Part shown: positions 23,606 through 31,192 of the stretch, piece after piece
Layout of the letters: each line of letters begins with the position of its first letter
How positions within the stretch are numbered: the stretch's first letter is position 1
NCBI GenBank assembly: GCA_017988335.1
Contig: JAGNRZ010000013.1
Location: 1 to 33,088, forward strand
Length of the DNA: 33,088 nt
Reading direction: 5' to 3'
Origin: Ferruginibacter sp.
GTDB taxonomy: Bacteria > Bacteroidota > Bacteroidia > Chitinophagales > Chitinophagaceae
Program-made: the position numbers and the translations under genes
The notes under the pieces: generated by a model
What the model saw: only the letters and a program-made list of their open reading frames with translations
What the model was told of the DNA's origin: nothing
Database searches by the model: none

Positions 23606-25158
23606 TTATTGCTCATTCTTATCACTGGCACAATCATTTCTTCCAAACTTATACCGCCATGCTGGAAAGTGTTTCGGTAATAATTTACAAAATGATTATA
23701 ATTGTTGGGGTAGCATAAATACAAATCGCCTTTAGCAAAAATAAAACTGCTATTTACATTTGGCGATGGTAGCCCTGCCTCTCTTGGGTCTCTAAAAGCT
23801 AGCACCTCTTTGGCTTCATAGTTTAAATTTCTGCCATGCTTGTAGCGTAAGTTAGCGGTGGTTTGTTTGTCGCCAATAACTTTTGCAGGGTTTTTTACTC
23901 TTACACTACCATGGTCGGTAGCCACAATTAAATTAATTTTTTTATCGGCAATTTTTTTAAGTGCTTGGTGCAAAGGAGAATGCTCAAACCAACTTTGCGT
24001 TATACTTCTATAGCTTACCTCATCGCCAGCTAATTCTTTCAACACTTCCATTTCGGTTCTAGCATGGCTTAGCATATCCACAAAATTGTAAACAATAATA
24101 TTAATGTCGTTTTGCATCATATTGTGCATATTGTCTACCAGCTTTTGTCCATCATTATTATTGGTAATTTTTGTGTATGAATATTTTAAATCGCCTTTAC
24201 CCAAGCGTTTTAATTGTGCCTTAAAAAATTCTTCTTCATATAAATTTTTACCCCCTTCTTCATCATCATTCTTCCATTGCACCGGAAATTGCTTTTCAAT
24301 ATCAATGGGCATCATGCCTGCAAATATTGCATTACGGGCATATTGTGTAGCAGTAGGTAAAATGGCATAAAAAGTTTCTTCCTCGTGTATTCTAAAACTT
24401 TCTGCAAAAATGGGTTGTATGGTTTTCCATTGGTCAAAACGCAAATTATCAATCAGTACAAAAAAAAGTGGTGTGCCTTTTTCTAAGTGAGGAAATACTT
24501 TATACTTCATCAAAGTATTACTCATTATAGGGGCATCTGTATTTTTAGGGTTTACCCAGTTTGCATAATTTTTACTAATAAATTTAAAAAAATCTGTATT
24601 GGCTTCTTGCTTTTGCGAATTAAAAACCTCTTGCATTTCGGGGCTATCGCTTTTTTTCATTTCCAACTCCCAATACACTAGTTTTTTATAAATTTCCATC
24701 CACTCATTGTAATTAGGATTGCTATTTAATGCCCCAAACAAACTGGTAAATTGCTGCTGATAGCTTGATGTTGTTTTTTCGGCCACCAAACGTTTATTAT
24801 CAATTATCTTTTTTAAACTTAGTAATACCTGATTAGGATTTACCGGCTTAATCAAATAATCACTTATTTGGCTGCCAATGGCTTCGTCCATTATATTTTC
24901 CGCCTCGTTTTTAGTAATCATTACAATAGGCAAGGAGCTGTTAATTTCTTTTATTTGCTGCAAAGTTTGCAAGCCTGTAATGCCAGGCATACTTTCGTCA
25001 AGCAACACCACATCTACTGCGTTTTCTTTTACAAACTCTACGGCATCGTATCCGTTAGATTTTGTTGTAACTTCATAGCCTTTGTTTTCTAAAAACATTA
25101 TTTGAGAGTTTAGGCTATCTATCTCATCATCTACCCAAAGTATTTTGGCTGTACTCAT
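23602..25158 (-). CDS. porX: Response regulator PorX (receiver plus PglZ)
   Basis: A protein of about 518 residues. The N-terminal CheY-like receiver (1-120) has D10 and D11, the phospho-acceptor D54 (VVLLDESMPG), T82 and K104 (IKPVNPNQ). A helical linker leads to a PglZ/alkaline-phosphatase-like domain (about 200-518) with FFVLIDNLRFDQW, ATQYARNAIFAGMMP, IYNFVDMLSHAR and ATDHGSVRV, the likely zinc-binding residues. This two-domain architecture is that of PorX, which controls type IX secretion genes in Porphyromonas with PorY and SigP. I place the start at MSTAKILWVDDE; the frame extends 20 codons upstream, but that part is repeat DNA. No T9SS structural gene lies in the window. Divergent from the HD gene. 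Confidence 0.9.
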   Translation of the reverse strand: MSTAKILWVDDEIDSLNSQIMFLENKGYEVTTKSNGYDAVEFVKENAVDVVLLDESMPGITGLQTLQQIKEINSSLPIVMITKNEAENIMDEAIGSQISDYLIKPVNPNQVLLSLKKIIDNKRLVAEKTTSSYQQQFTSLFGALNSNPNYNEWMEIYKKLVYWELEMKKSDSPEMQEVFNSQKQEANTDFFKFISKNYANWVNPKNTDAPIMSNTLMKYKVFPHLEKGTPLFFVLIDNLRFDQWKTIQPIFAESFRIHEEETFYAILPTATQYARNAIFAGMMPIDIEKQFPVQWKNDDEEGGKNLYEEEFFKAQLKRLGKGDLKYSYTKITNNNDGQKLVDNMHNMMQNDINIIVYNFVDMLSHARTEMEVLKELAGDEVSYRSITQSWFEHSPLHQALKKIADKKINLIVATDHGSVRVKNPAKVIGDKQTTANLRYKHGRNLNYEAKEVLAFRDPREAGLPSPNVNSSFIFAKGDLYLCYPNNYNHFVNYYRNTFQHGGISLEEMIVPVIRMSNK

Positions 25159-25168
25159 TTGGCTCATT

Positions 25169-25244
25169 GTTAATGGTTCATTGTTCATAATAAAAGATGT
25201 ATTACCATGTATAACCATGAACTACCATCTATGTACTATGAACT
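25169..25244. repeat. Inverted heptamer arms in the porX leader
   Basis: The left arm has GTTAATG, GTTCATT and GTTCATA (25169-25189). The right arm has ATGAACT, ACCATCT, ATGTACT and ATGAACT (25217-25244). GTTCATTGTTCATA (25176-25189) and TATGTACTATGAAC (25230-25243) pair at 12 of 14 positions. The block lies directly upstream of the porX start, inside its probable leader. Confidence 0.75.
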
Positions 25245-25251
25245 TACTCTA

Positions 25252-25259
25252 CAAATTTA
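25252..25259 (-). promoter_or_regulatory. Possible -7 element of porX
   Basis: TAAATTTG on the minus strand fits TANNTTTG. If used, the heptamer hairpin would be transcribed as the 5' leader of porX. No -33 partner. Confidence 0.3.
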
Positions 25260-25290
25260 ATTTTTTATACCATACATAATCAGCTTTATT

Positions 25291-25298
25291 TAGCTTTG
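25291..25298 (+). promoter_or_regulatory. Possible -7 element of the HD-lpxD unit
   Basis: TAGCTTTG matches TANNTTTG, 43 bp before the HD gene ATG. The upstream TTTG is replaced by a T run at 25261-25266. Confidence 0.4.
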
Positions 25299-25341
25299 TG
25301 TATCTTTTAACAAAACGGTAAATTTCAAACTAAGTACGGTT

Positions 25342-26523
25342 ATGCCTTTTAGAAAAATAATTAACGACCCTGTTTACGGCTTTATTACAATAGATGATGA
25401 ATTAATTAATCAGATAATTGCTCATCCATTTTATCAACGCTTACGCCGCATTAATCAAATGGCAATGGCTAATGTAGTGTACCCAGGAGCAGTGCATAGC
25501 CGTTTACATCACTCTTTAGGGGCTTATCATTTAATGGGTTTAGCACTAACCGAATTGAGTAGAAAGGGTGTTGAAATTACTTTTGAAGAACAGCAAGCCG
25601 CTAAAATTGCTATTCTGTTGCATGATGTAGGTCATGGTCCATTTAGTCATGCTTTAGAACACACTTTAATTGAGGGCATGCATCATGAAGAAATTTCTTT
25701 ACTCATTATTAAGGAACTTAACCAACAATTTAATGGTAAACTGCAATTGGCTTTAGATATTTTTACCAACAACTATCATAAAAAATTTTTACATCAATTA
25801 ATAAGTGGTCAGCTTGATGTTGATAGAATGGACTACTTAACTAGAGATAGTTTTTTTACAGGAGTAATAGAAGGCAGTATTGGCTATGATAGAATTATTA
25901 AAATGATGGTGGTGCATAATGGCGAATTAATGGTAGAGGAAAAAGGTATTTACTCTATTGAAAAATTTTTGGTAAGCCGTAGGTTAATGTATTGGCAAGT
26001 GTATTTACACAAAACAGTTTTGTGTGCTGAGCAAATGCTAAAACAAATTATTAAAAGAGCAAAACACATTAAAGCTAAAAGCAGTACCGCCTTACATAAA
26101 TTTATTAACGAACCTATTAGTAATGTATCGTTACAAGAGTTTTGTAGTATAGATGATTACGATGTATTGGCTGCCATTAAAGAATGGTGTAACCATAGCG
26201 ATAAAGTGCTTTCTTTTTTATGCAATGGTGTTTTAAATAGGCAATTATTAAAAGTAAAATATCAACCTACTCTTTTTGAAAACAATACCATACAAGAACA
26301 AATTTCAAAAGTTTCACAAAATTTTAATTTAACTTTAGATGATGCCCAATGGCTAGTGTTTAGCGGCGAAAGCAGTAACAGTATGTACAATTTTAAAGAC
26401 GAACATATATATATATTGTTTAAAAATGGAGATGTAAAAGATATAAGTGAGGTGGATAATGCTTTAATAAACGAAAACTTAACAGGTAAGGTTACAAAAT
26501 ATTATATTTGCTATCCTAGATGA
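25342..26523 (+). CDS. HD-domain phosphohydrolase
   Basis: A 393-residue protein of the HD superfamily. FRKIINDPVYGFITIDDEL and HPFYQRLRRINQMAMANVVYPGAVHSRLHHSLGAYHL are the hallmarks of the dNTPase/SAMHD1-like subgroup. The metal site comes from HSRLHHSLG, LLHDVGHGPFSHALEH (HD motif) and QLDVDRMDYLTRDSFFTG (distal Asp). The C-terminal half carries QVYLHKTVLCAEQMLK and a helical region with no known domain. Its substrate is not known; dNTP or other nucleotides are likely. In Bacteroidota this gene commonly sits immediately before lpxD, as here (95 bp, occupied by a heptamer hairpin), suggesting a conserved link with lipid A synthesis of unknown nature. Confidence 0.88.
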   Translation: MPFRKIINDPVYGFITIDDELINQIIAHPFYQRLRRINQMAMANVVYPGAVHSRLHHSLGAYHLMGLALTELSRKGVEITFEEQQAAKIAILLHDVGHGPFSHALEHTLIEGMHHEEISLLIIKELNQQFNGKLQLALDIFTNNYHKKFLHQLISGQLDVDRMDYLTRDSFFTGVIEGSIGYDRIIKMMVVHNGELMVEEKGIYSIEKFLVSRRLMYWQVYLHKTVLCAEQMLKQIIKRAKHIKAKSSTALHKFINEPISNVSLQEFCSIDDYDVLAAIKEWCNHSDKVLSFLCNGVLNRQLLKVKYQPTLFENNTIQEQISKVSQNFNLTLDDAQWLVFSGESSNSMYNFKDEHIYILFKNGDVKDISEVDNALINENLTGKVTKYYICYPR

Positions 26524-26529
26524 TAGGCA

Positions 26530-26608
26530 ATAGTTCATGGTTCATAGCTACTAAATACTTTAATATTACAGCTACCATGAACTATGATCTATGAACTATA
26601 AGCAATGA
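26530..26608. repeat. Inverted heptamer arms between the HD gene and lpxD
   Basis: The left arm has AGTTCAT and GGTTCAT (26532-26545). The right arm has ACCATGA, ACTATGA, TCTATGA, ACTATAA and GCAATGA (26574-26608). ATAGTTCATGGT (26530-26541) and ACCATGAACTAT (26574-26585) are exact reverse complements. It begins 6 bp after the HD stop. Confidence 0.8.
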
Positions 26609-26618
26609 ACTAAAATAT

Positions 26619-27656
26619 ATGCAATTCACCGCAGCACAAATAGCAGCAATTATTAATGGTAAAGTAGATGGCAATGCAGATACTGCTGTTGCCTCTTTTG
26701 GTAAAATTGAAGAAGCTCAGCAAGGGCAATTAGCCTTTTTGGCTAACCCTAAATACGAAGATTTTTTATACTCTACCAAAGCATCAATAATTATTGTAAA
26801 TGAAACACAGGAAATAAAACAACCTGTTGCAGCAACCCTTATAAAAGTACCCGATGCTTACAGTGCATTTGCAACTTTACTTGATAAATACCAACAAATA
26901 CAACAACAACAAATAACAGGTGTACAACAACCTGTTTATATAGAAGCCACTGCAAAAATTGGCGAAAATGTTTTTATAGGTGCATTTGCCTATATTGGTA
27001 AAAATGTAATTATTAGTAATGGTGTAAAAGTTTATCCTAATGCTTACATTGGCGATAATGTTACAATAGCTGATAATACCATAATACACCCTGGTGTAAA
27101 AATTTATCATAACTGTGTAGTTGGTAAAAATGTAATTGTACATGCAGGCACAGTAATTGGTGCCGATGGTTTTGGCTTTGCTCCGCAGGCAGATGGTAGC
27201 CTAAAAAAAGTACCTCAAATTGGTAATGTAGTTATTGAAGATAATGTAGAAATAGGTAGCAACACTTGTATTGATAGAGCCACCATTGGTAGCACCATTA
27301 TTAAAGCTGGTGCTAAATTGGATAATCTGTTACAAATAGCCCACAACGTAGAAGTAGGCAACAATACTGTAATTGCTGCACAAACGGGCATTAGCGGCAG
27401 TACCAAAATTGGCAATAATGTTATGATTGGGGGCCAAGCTGGTATTGCAGGCCATTTAACCGTAGGCGATGGTGCTAAAATAAATGCACAAAGCGGCTTA
27501 GGAAAATCTTTAAAACCTGGGCAATCGGTAACTAGCAGCCCTGCATACGATTACAACAAAGCTATACGTAGCCAAGCCACAGCCCGTAACTTACCCGAAA
27601 TGGAAAAGAGAATAAAGGAATTAGAAGAGTTGGTGAAGGGGTTGATGGGGAAGTAA
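26619..27656 (+). CDS. lpxD: UDP-3-O-acylglucosamine N-acyltransferase LpxD
   Basis: A 345-residue trimeric acyltransferase that adds the second acyl chain in the third step of lipid A synthesis. The N-terminal uridine-binding domain (1-100: [45 protein letters not shown]) precedes a left-handed beta-helix of hexapeptides ([17 protein letters not shown]..., [51 protein letters not shown]) carrying the catalytic His in QIAHNV. A C-terminal helix ends the protein ([21 protein letters not shown]). It follows the HD gene and precedes, after inserted genes, lpxC-fabZ and lpxA. Confidence 0.95.
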   Translation: MQFTAAQIAAIINGKVDGNADTAVASFGKIEEAQQGQLAFLANPKYEDFLYSTKASIIIVNETQEIKQPVAATLIKVPDAYSAFATLLDKYQQIQQQQITGVQQPVYIEATAKIGENVFIGAFAYIGKNVIISNGVKVYPNAYIGDNVTIADNTIIHPGVKIYHNCVVGKNVIVHAGTVIGADGFGFAPQADGSLKKVPQIGNVVIEDNVEIGSNTCIDRATIGSTIIKAGAKLDNLLQIAHNVEVGNNTVIAAQTGISGSTKIGNNVMIGGQAGIAGHLTVGDGAKINAQSGLGKSLKPGQSVTSSPAYDYNKAIRSQATARNLPEMEKRIKELEELVKGLMGK

Positions 27657-27695
27657 TAAAATTGTCAAAACACATATTACCTATAATTAAAAATG

Positions 27696-27703
27696 TAAAT
27701 TTG
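27696..27703 (+). promoter_or_regulatory. Possible -7 element of the toxin-antitoxin pair
   Basis: TAAATTTG matches TANNTTTG, 17 bp before the antitoxin ATG. It would give the pair its own promoter inside the lpx cluster. Confidence 0.35.
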
Positions 27704-27720
27704 TTAAAATAATAATAGTT

Positions 27721-27942
27721 ATGAAGACTGCAGTAATACGTCAGAGATTATCAAATTTTATGCAGGTTGCAGACGATAAAAAGATAAAAGGCTTATATGC
27801 TCTTTTAGAAGATGATATACAAGAAGGTGAAAGAATTAGTGTGGCTCAGTATAACAAAGAAATAGATGAAGCAATGGAAGAAGTAAAACGTGGAGATGTT
27901 TATACCCATGAAGAAGTTGTGAAAATGTCAAAAAAATGGTAA
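27721..27942 (+). CDS. Antitoxin of a ParE/RelE-type pair
   Basis: A 73-residue acidic protein. The start KTAVIRQRLSNFMQVADDKKIKGLYALLEDDI is helical, and the second half (SVAQYNKEIDEAMEEVKRGDVYTHEEVVKMSKKW) has the YNKEIDEAmxxvxxGxxxTHEEV pattern of small antitoxins that wrap around ParE/RelE toxins. It overlaps the toxin gene by 7 bp, so translation is coupled. No DNA-binding domain is evident, so autoregulation would rely on the helical N-terminus. Inserted between lpxD and lpxC. Confidence 0.78.
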   Translation: MKTAVIRQRLSNFMQVADDKKIKGLYALLEDDIQEGERISVAQYNKEIDEAMEEVKRGDVYTHEEVVKMSKKW

Positions 27943-28241
27943 GAAAGAAGAGGAAAGTTGTTTGGACAAAGTTGGCTACAAAACAATTTAATGCTGCTAT
28001 CAAATACATTCGTAAAGACTCTGTACAAAATTCCGAAAAAGTAAAAGTTACAATACTTGATAAGGTAATGGGTTTAGAAGATGACAGAAAGGTACATAGG
28101 CAAGACCCTTACAAAAGAAATAATGACGGCAACTATCTTTATTTTGAAATACTACACTACCGTATTGTTTATTACACAACACCTAACGAAGTATTTATAA
28201 TTCGTATAAGGCATACAAGTAGGGAGCCTAAGAAGTATTAG
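27936..28241 (+). CDS. RelE/ParE family toxin
   Basis: A 101-residue basic protein. VVWTKLATKQFNAAIKYIRKDSVQNSEKVKVTILDKVMGLEDDRKVHRQDPYKRNNDGNYLYFEILHYRIVYYTTPNEVFIIRIRHTSREPKKY has the RelE/ParE fold pattern: helical hairpin, then the strands YRIVYY and VFIIRIRHTSREP with the terminal basic residues. The target may be gyrase (ParE-type) or ribosome-bound mRNA (RelE-type); the sequence does not decide. The C-terminus ends 7 bp before the convergent small lipoprotein gene. Confidence 0.85.
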   Translation: MVRKKRKVVWTKLATKQFNAAIKYIRKDSVQNSEKVKVTILDKVMGLEDDRKVHRQDPYKRNNDGNYLYFEILHYRIVYYTTPNEVFIIRIRHTSREPKKY

Positions 28242-28248
28242 TTAAGCT

Positions 28249-28578
28249 CTACTTAAATCTAATGTAATTACATTTATTCCCCTCATACCACTGTATCCAT
28301 CCCTTTTTATCAGTTTCAAACGCACTAGAAGGATATAGTCCAGCGTAATTTAACATTTCTTCAAGAGATACATGAGTATATCTAGATATAAAAATTAGAG
28401 AATTTTTAAAAGCACTGTCTTGTCTTACAAAAATGTTTCTTTCAATGTTTTCAACATGATTAAAAAAAGTCTCCTTGAATTCTCTATTTTCGTTGCAGTC
28501 ATTCACCTTGCCGCCATTTAGCTTTGAACTACATCCAATAAATAATGAAATAGATATCATCAAATAAATAATCTTCAT
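28249..28578 (-). CDS. Small lipoprotein of unknown function
   Basis: A 109-residue exported lipoprotein. The signal MKIIYLMISISLFIGC ends in the lipobox LFIGC with the lipidated Cys at 16. The mature part is charged (RNIFVRQDSAFKNSLIFISRYTHVSLEEMLNYAGLYPSSAFETDKKGWIQWYEGNKCNYIRFK) with one further pair of Cys. No known domain. It is on the opposite strand to the lpx genes and 7 bp from the toxin stop, and looks like cargo inserted with the toxin-antitoxin pair. It has no visible promoter and no partner gene. Confidence 0.65.
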   Translation of the reverse strand: MKIIYLMISISLFIGCSSKLNGGKVNDCNENREFKETFFNHVENIERNIFVRQDSAFKNSLIFISRYTHVSLEEMLNYAGLYPSSAFETDKKGWIQWYEGNKCNYIRFK

Positions 28579-28680
28579 ACAAAATAATTTTACTTTTTGT
28601 CAATAAAAACTTGTTCTAATGAGCTCATAATCATAAATAGTTCCCCAACAACATCCCACCGCCAGTTAACAAAAATAAAA

Positions 28681-28688
28681 TATCTTTG
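28681..28688 (+). promoter_or_regulatory. Possible -7 promoter element of lpxC-fabZ
   Basis: TATCTTTG, 23 bp before the ATG, matches TANNTTTG. No TTTG lies 19-21 bp upstream. It would restore lpxC-fabZ transcription after the inserted genes. Confidence 0.45.
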
Positions 28689-28711
28689 CACATCTTTACA
28701 AAAACAAACGC

Positions 28712-30118
28712 ATGGACGCTAACTTCAATCCTGATAAACAACACACTATAGCTAATGCAGTAAGCATTTCGGGTACTGGTTTACATACCGGCATTAATGT
28801 AGATATGACACTTAAACCTGCCAACCCCGGCTTTGGTTTTCAATTTCAACGCATTGACTTAGCTGGCATGCCCATTATTAAAGCCGATTGCGACCTTGTG
28901 ACCGATACTAGCCGTGGCACTACCTTGGAGCAAGGCGAAGCCAAAGTAAGTACCGTTGAGCATATTTTAGCAGCTTTAGTGGGTATGGGTGTAGATAATT
29001 GTTTGATTGAATTAAACGGTCCTGAAATTCCTATTATTGATGGTAGTAGTGAACCTTTTGTAGAAATTATTGAAGAAGTTGGAGTAGTTGAGCAAGATGC
29101 TGCCAAAGCTTGGTACACTATTGATACCAACATTAGTTTTTACGACGAACAAAAAAGGGTAGATATGACGGCCCTACCTTCTACCAATTATCAAATAACA
29201 ACACTTATAGATTTTAATAGCCCTGTTTTAGGCACACAACATGCTAGTTTAAAAAGCATGGTAGATTTTAAAAAAGAAATTGCTCCTTGCCGTACATTTT
29301 GTTTTTTGCATGAGTTAGAAATGCTATTAGATAACAACTTAGTAAAAGGTGGCGATATTAATAATGCAATAGTAGTGGTAGATAAGCCTGTAACTGAAGA
29401 AGAAATGAGCAGACTGGCTAAGGCATTTGGAAGAGAAAAAGTAGAAGTTAAAAGCGAAGGTTATTTAAATAATTTAGAGCTACGCTATCCCAACGAACCT
29501 GCAAGGCATAAGTTGTTAGATGTGGTTGGCGATCTTGCATTAATTGGTTACCCTATTAAAGGGCATATAATTGCTAACCGCCCCGGCCACAGTAGCAATG
29601 TAGAGTTTGCCAAAAAAATAAAACAGTACATCAAAAAAAATAAACACACAAAGGATATTCCTATTTACGATCCTAACCAAAAGCCTGTTTATAGCTTAGA
29701 ACAAATAGAAAAAACGTTACCACACCGTTACCCATTTTTATTTGTAGATAAAATAATTGAGTTAACAGATACTCAAATTGTAGGTATAAAAAATGTAACC
29801 TTTAATGAGCATTTCTTTTTAGGGCATTTTCCTGGTAACCCCGTAATGCCTGGTGTTTTACAAATTGAAGCCTTAGCACAAACAGGTGGCATACTTTGTA
29901 TAAATGCAATGCCAGAAGGGCAATACGATACTTATTTTTTAAAAATAGATAACTGTAAGTTTAAACAAAAAGTAGTACCCGGCGACACTATGATTTTAAA
30001 AATGGAATTAACCGAACCAATACGCAGAGGAATTTGTGTAATGAGAGGCAGCGTTTATGTAGGTAATAAACTCTGTACAGAGGCAGATTTAACAGCACAG
30101 TTAGTAAAACGTAATTAA
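28712..30118 (+). CDS. lpxC: LpxC-FabZ fusion (deacetylase / 3-hydroxyacyl-ACP dehydratase)
   Basis: A 468-residue bifunctional enzyme typical of Bacteroidota. The LpxC half (1-305) performs the committed deacetylation of lipid A synthesis: GTGLHTGINVDMTLKPA, VEHILAALVGMGVDNCLIELNGPEIPIIDGSSEPFV with zinc-binding H84, and EPARHKLLDVVGDLALIGYPIKGHIIANRPGHSSNVEFA with the other zinc ligands and the general base region. The FabZ half (about 325-468) has IEKTLPHRYPFLFVDKIIEL, HFFLGHFPGNPVMPGVLQIEALAQTGG with the hot-dog catalytic His and Glu, and FLKIDNCKFKQKVVPGDTM. Fusion couples lipid A flux with fatty acid synthesis. The downstream gene is lpxA. Confidence 0.96.
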   Translation: MDANFNPDKQHTIANAVSISGTGLHTGINVDMTLKPANPGFGFQFQRIDLAGMPIIKADCDLVTDTSRGTTLEQGEAKVSTVEHILAALVGMGVDNCLIELNGPEIPIIDGSSEPFVEIIEEVGVVEQDAAKAWYTIDTNISFYDEQKRVDMTALPSTNYQITTLIDFNSPVLGTQHASLKSMVDFKKEIAPCRTFCFLHELEMLLDNNLVKGGDINNAIVVVDKPVTEEEMSRLAKAFGREKVEVKSEGYLNNLELRYPNEPARHKLLDVVGDLALIGYPIKGHIIANRPGHSSNVEFAKKIKQYIKKNKHTKDIPIYDPNQKPVYSLEQIEKTLPHRYPFLFVDKIIELTDTQIVGIKNVTFNEHFFLGHFPGNPVMPGVLQIEALAQTGGILCINAMPEGQYDTYFLKIDNCKFKQKVVPGDTMILKMELTEPIRRGICVMRGSVYVGNKLCTEADLTAQLVKRN

Positions 30119-30136
30119 ACACCAACTCCCTACCTG

Positions 30137-30153
30137 TCCCGATAATTTCGGGA
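30137..30153. repeat. TCCCGA palindrome after lpxC-fabZ
   Basis: TCCCGA and TCGGGA pair around a 5-nt loop; the segment continues AAGGGGCTTTT. Related to the palindrome inside the ABC ATPase gene (31228-31246). Confidence 0.55.
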
Positions 30154-30200
30154 AAGGGGCTTTTGGTTCATTATATTAATAATTCAAAACACAATTAAAG

Positions 30201-30212
30201 TCCCTTTAGGGA
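30201..30212. repeat. TCCCTTTAGGGA palindrome before lpxA
   Basis: TCCCT and AGGGA pair around TT, followed by TTTAGGG. It lies 17 bp before the lpxA ATG. Confidence 0.6.
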
Positions 30213-30228
30213 TTTAGGGTAAATAAAT

Positions 30229-31026
30229 ATGATTCATCCACACACATACATACACCCCAATGCTAAGTTGGCTACCAATGTAAAAATTGATCCTTTTAGT
30301 GTAATACACCCCAATGTAGAAATTGGCGAAGGCACTTGGATAGGTAGCAATGTAACCATTATGGAAGGGGCAAGAGTTGGCAAAAACTGTCGCATTTTTC
30401 CTGGTGCTGTAATTGCCGCTATACCACAAGATTTAAAGTTTGATGGCGAACAAACCACAGTAGAAATTGGCGACAATACCACCATAAGAGAGTTTGTAAC
30501 CATTAACCGTGGCAGTAAAGATAAGTGGACCACAAAGGTTGGTAACAACTGCTTAATAATGGCATACAGCCACGTAGCACATGATTGTACCATTGGTAAC
30601 AATTGTATAATGAGCAACAACACTCAAATGGCTGGGCATGTAACCCTTGGCGATAATGCTATTTTAGCTGGTATGTGTGCCGTACATCAGTTTGTGCAAA
30701 TAGGGCAGCATGCTTTTGTGGCTGGAGGTTCTTTAGTAAGTAAAGATGTTCCACCTTTTATAAAAGCTGGCCGTACACCATTAAGTTACGCAGGTGTAAA
30801 TTCGGTTGGGTTGAAACGCCGTGGTTTTTCATTAGATAGAATAAATGCTATTTTAGATATTTATAGAATTATTTATAACAAAGGCATGAACACATCGCAA
30901 GCCTTAAATTATATTGAAGAAGAGTTACCAGCTACCGATGAACGAGATGAAATTGTAACTTTTATTAGAGACAGTGGCAGAGGAATAATAAAAAGATTTA
31001 CCAAGGGCAGTATGGATGATGAATAA
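30229..31026 (+). CDS. lpxA: UDP-GlcNAc O-acyltransferase LpxA
   Basis: A 265-residue trimeric enzyme of normal length that starts lipid A synthesis by attaching 3-hydroxyacyl to UDP-GlcNAc. It has hexapeptide repeats from the N-terminus (IHPNAKLATNVKIDPFSVIHPNVEIGEGTWIGSNVTI), the substrate loop FPGAVIAAIPQDLKFDGEQTTVEIGDNTTIREFVTINRG, the catalytic His in SHVAHDCTIGNN, QMAGHVTLGDNAILAG and a helical C-domain (AGVNSVGLKRRGFSLDRINAILDIYRIIY). The order lpxD, lpxC-fabZ, lpxA is standard for the phylum. Confidence 0.96.
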   Translation: MIHPHTYIHPNAKLATNVKIDPFSVIHPNVEIGEGTWIGSNVTIMEGARVGKNCRIFPGAVIAAIPQDLKFDGEQTTVEIGDNTTIREFVTINRGSKDKWTTKVGNNCLIMAYSHVAHDCTIGNNCIMSNNTQMAGHVTLGDNAILAGMCAVHQFVQIGQHAFVAGGSLVSKDVPPFIKAGRTPLSYAGVNSVGLKRRGFSLDRINAILDIYRIIYNKGMNTSQALNYIEEELPATDERDEIVTFIRDSGRGIIKRFTKGSMDDE

Positions 31027-31036
31027 AACCCCTTAA

Positions 31037-31050
31037 CCCCCTAAAGGGGG
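31037..31050. repeat. CCCCCTAAAGGGGG palindrome after lpxA
   Basis: CCCCCT and AGGGGG pair around AA, 10 bp after the lpxA stop, preceded by CCCCTTAA. No long T run follows, so it is not a clear terminator. Confidence 0.7.
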
Positions 31051-31109
31051 AATTAGCGAAGATTGTGTTCTATTTTTTTTATGAACTAAGCATTTGTAAT
31101 TCTATTCAT

Positions 31110-31135
31110 CTTCATTGGCGTCGCACTCTTGTACA
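31110..31135. repeat. 26-bp repeat, copy 2
   Basis: Exact second copy of the sequence at 4521-4546, in the spacer between lpxA and the ABC ATPase gene. The flanks do not match those of copy 1. Confidence 0.7.
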
Positions 31136-31192
31136 TTAGTTCTTTACTCACCCCATCCAATTCAAACCTTCTTTTAAAATAGAAAAAAATTA

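Noticed and set aside
25159-25218. Upstream ATG giving PorX a 20-residue extension
   Set aside because: These codons are heptamer repeat DNA. PorX homologues begin right before ILWVDDE, which favours the ATG at 25158.
26877-27415. Antisense frames within lpxD
   Set aside because: Strong hexapeptide repeats of lpxD explain the open antisense frames.
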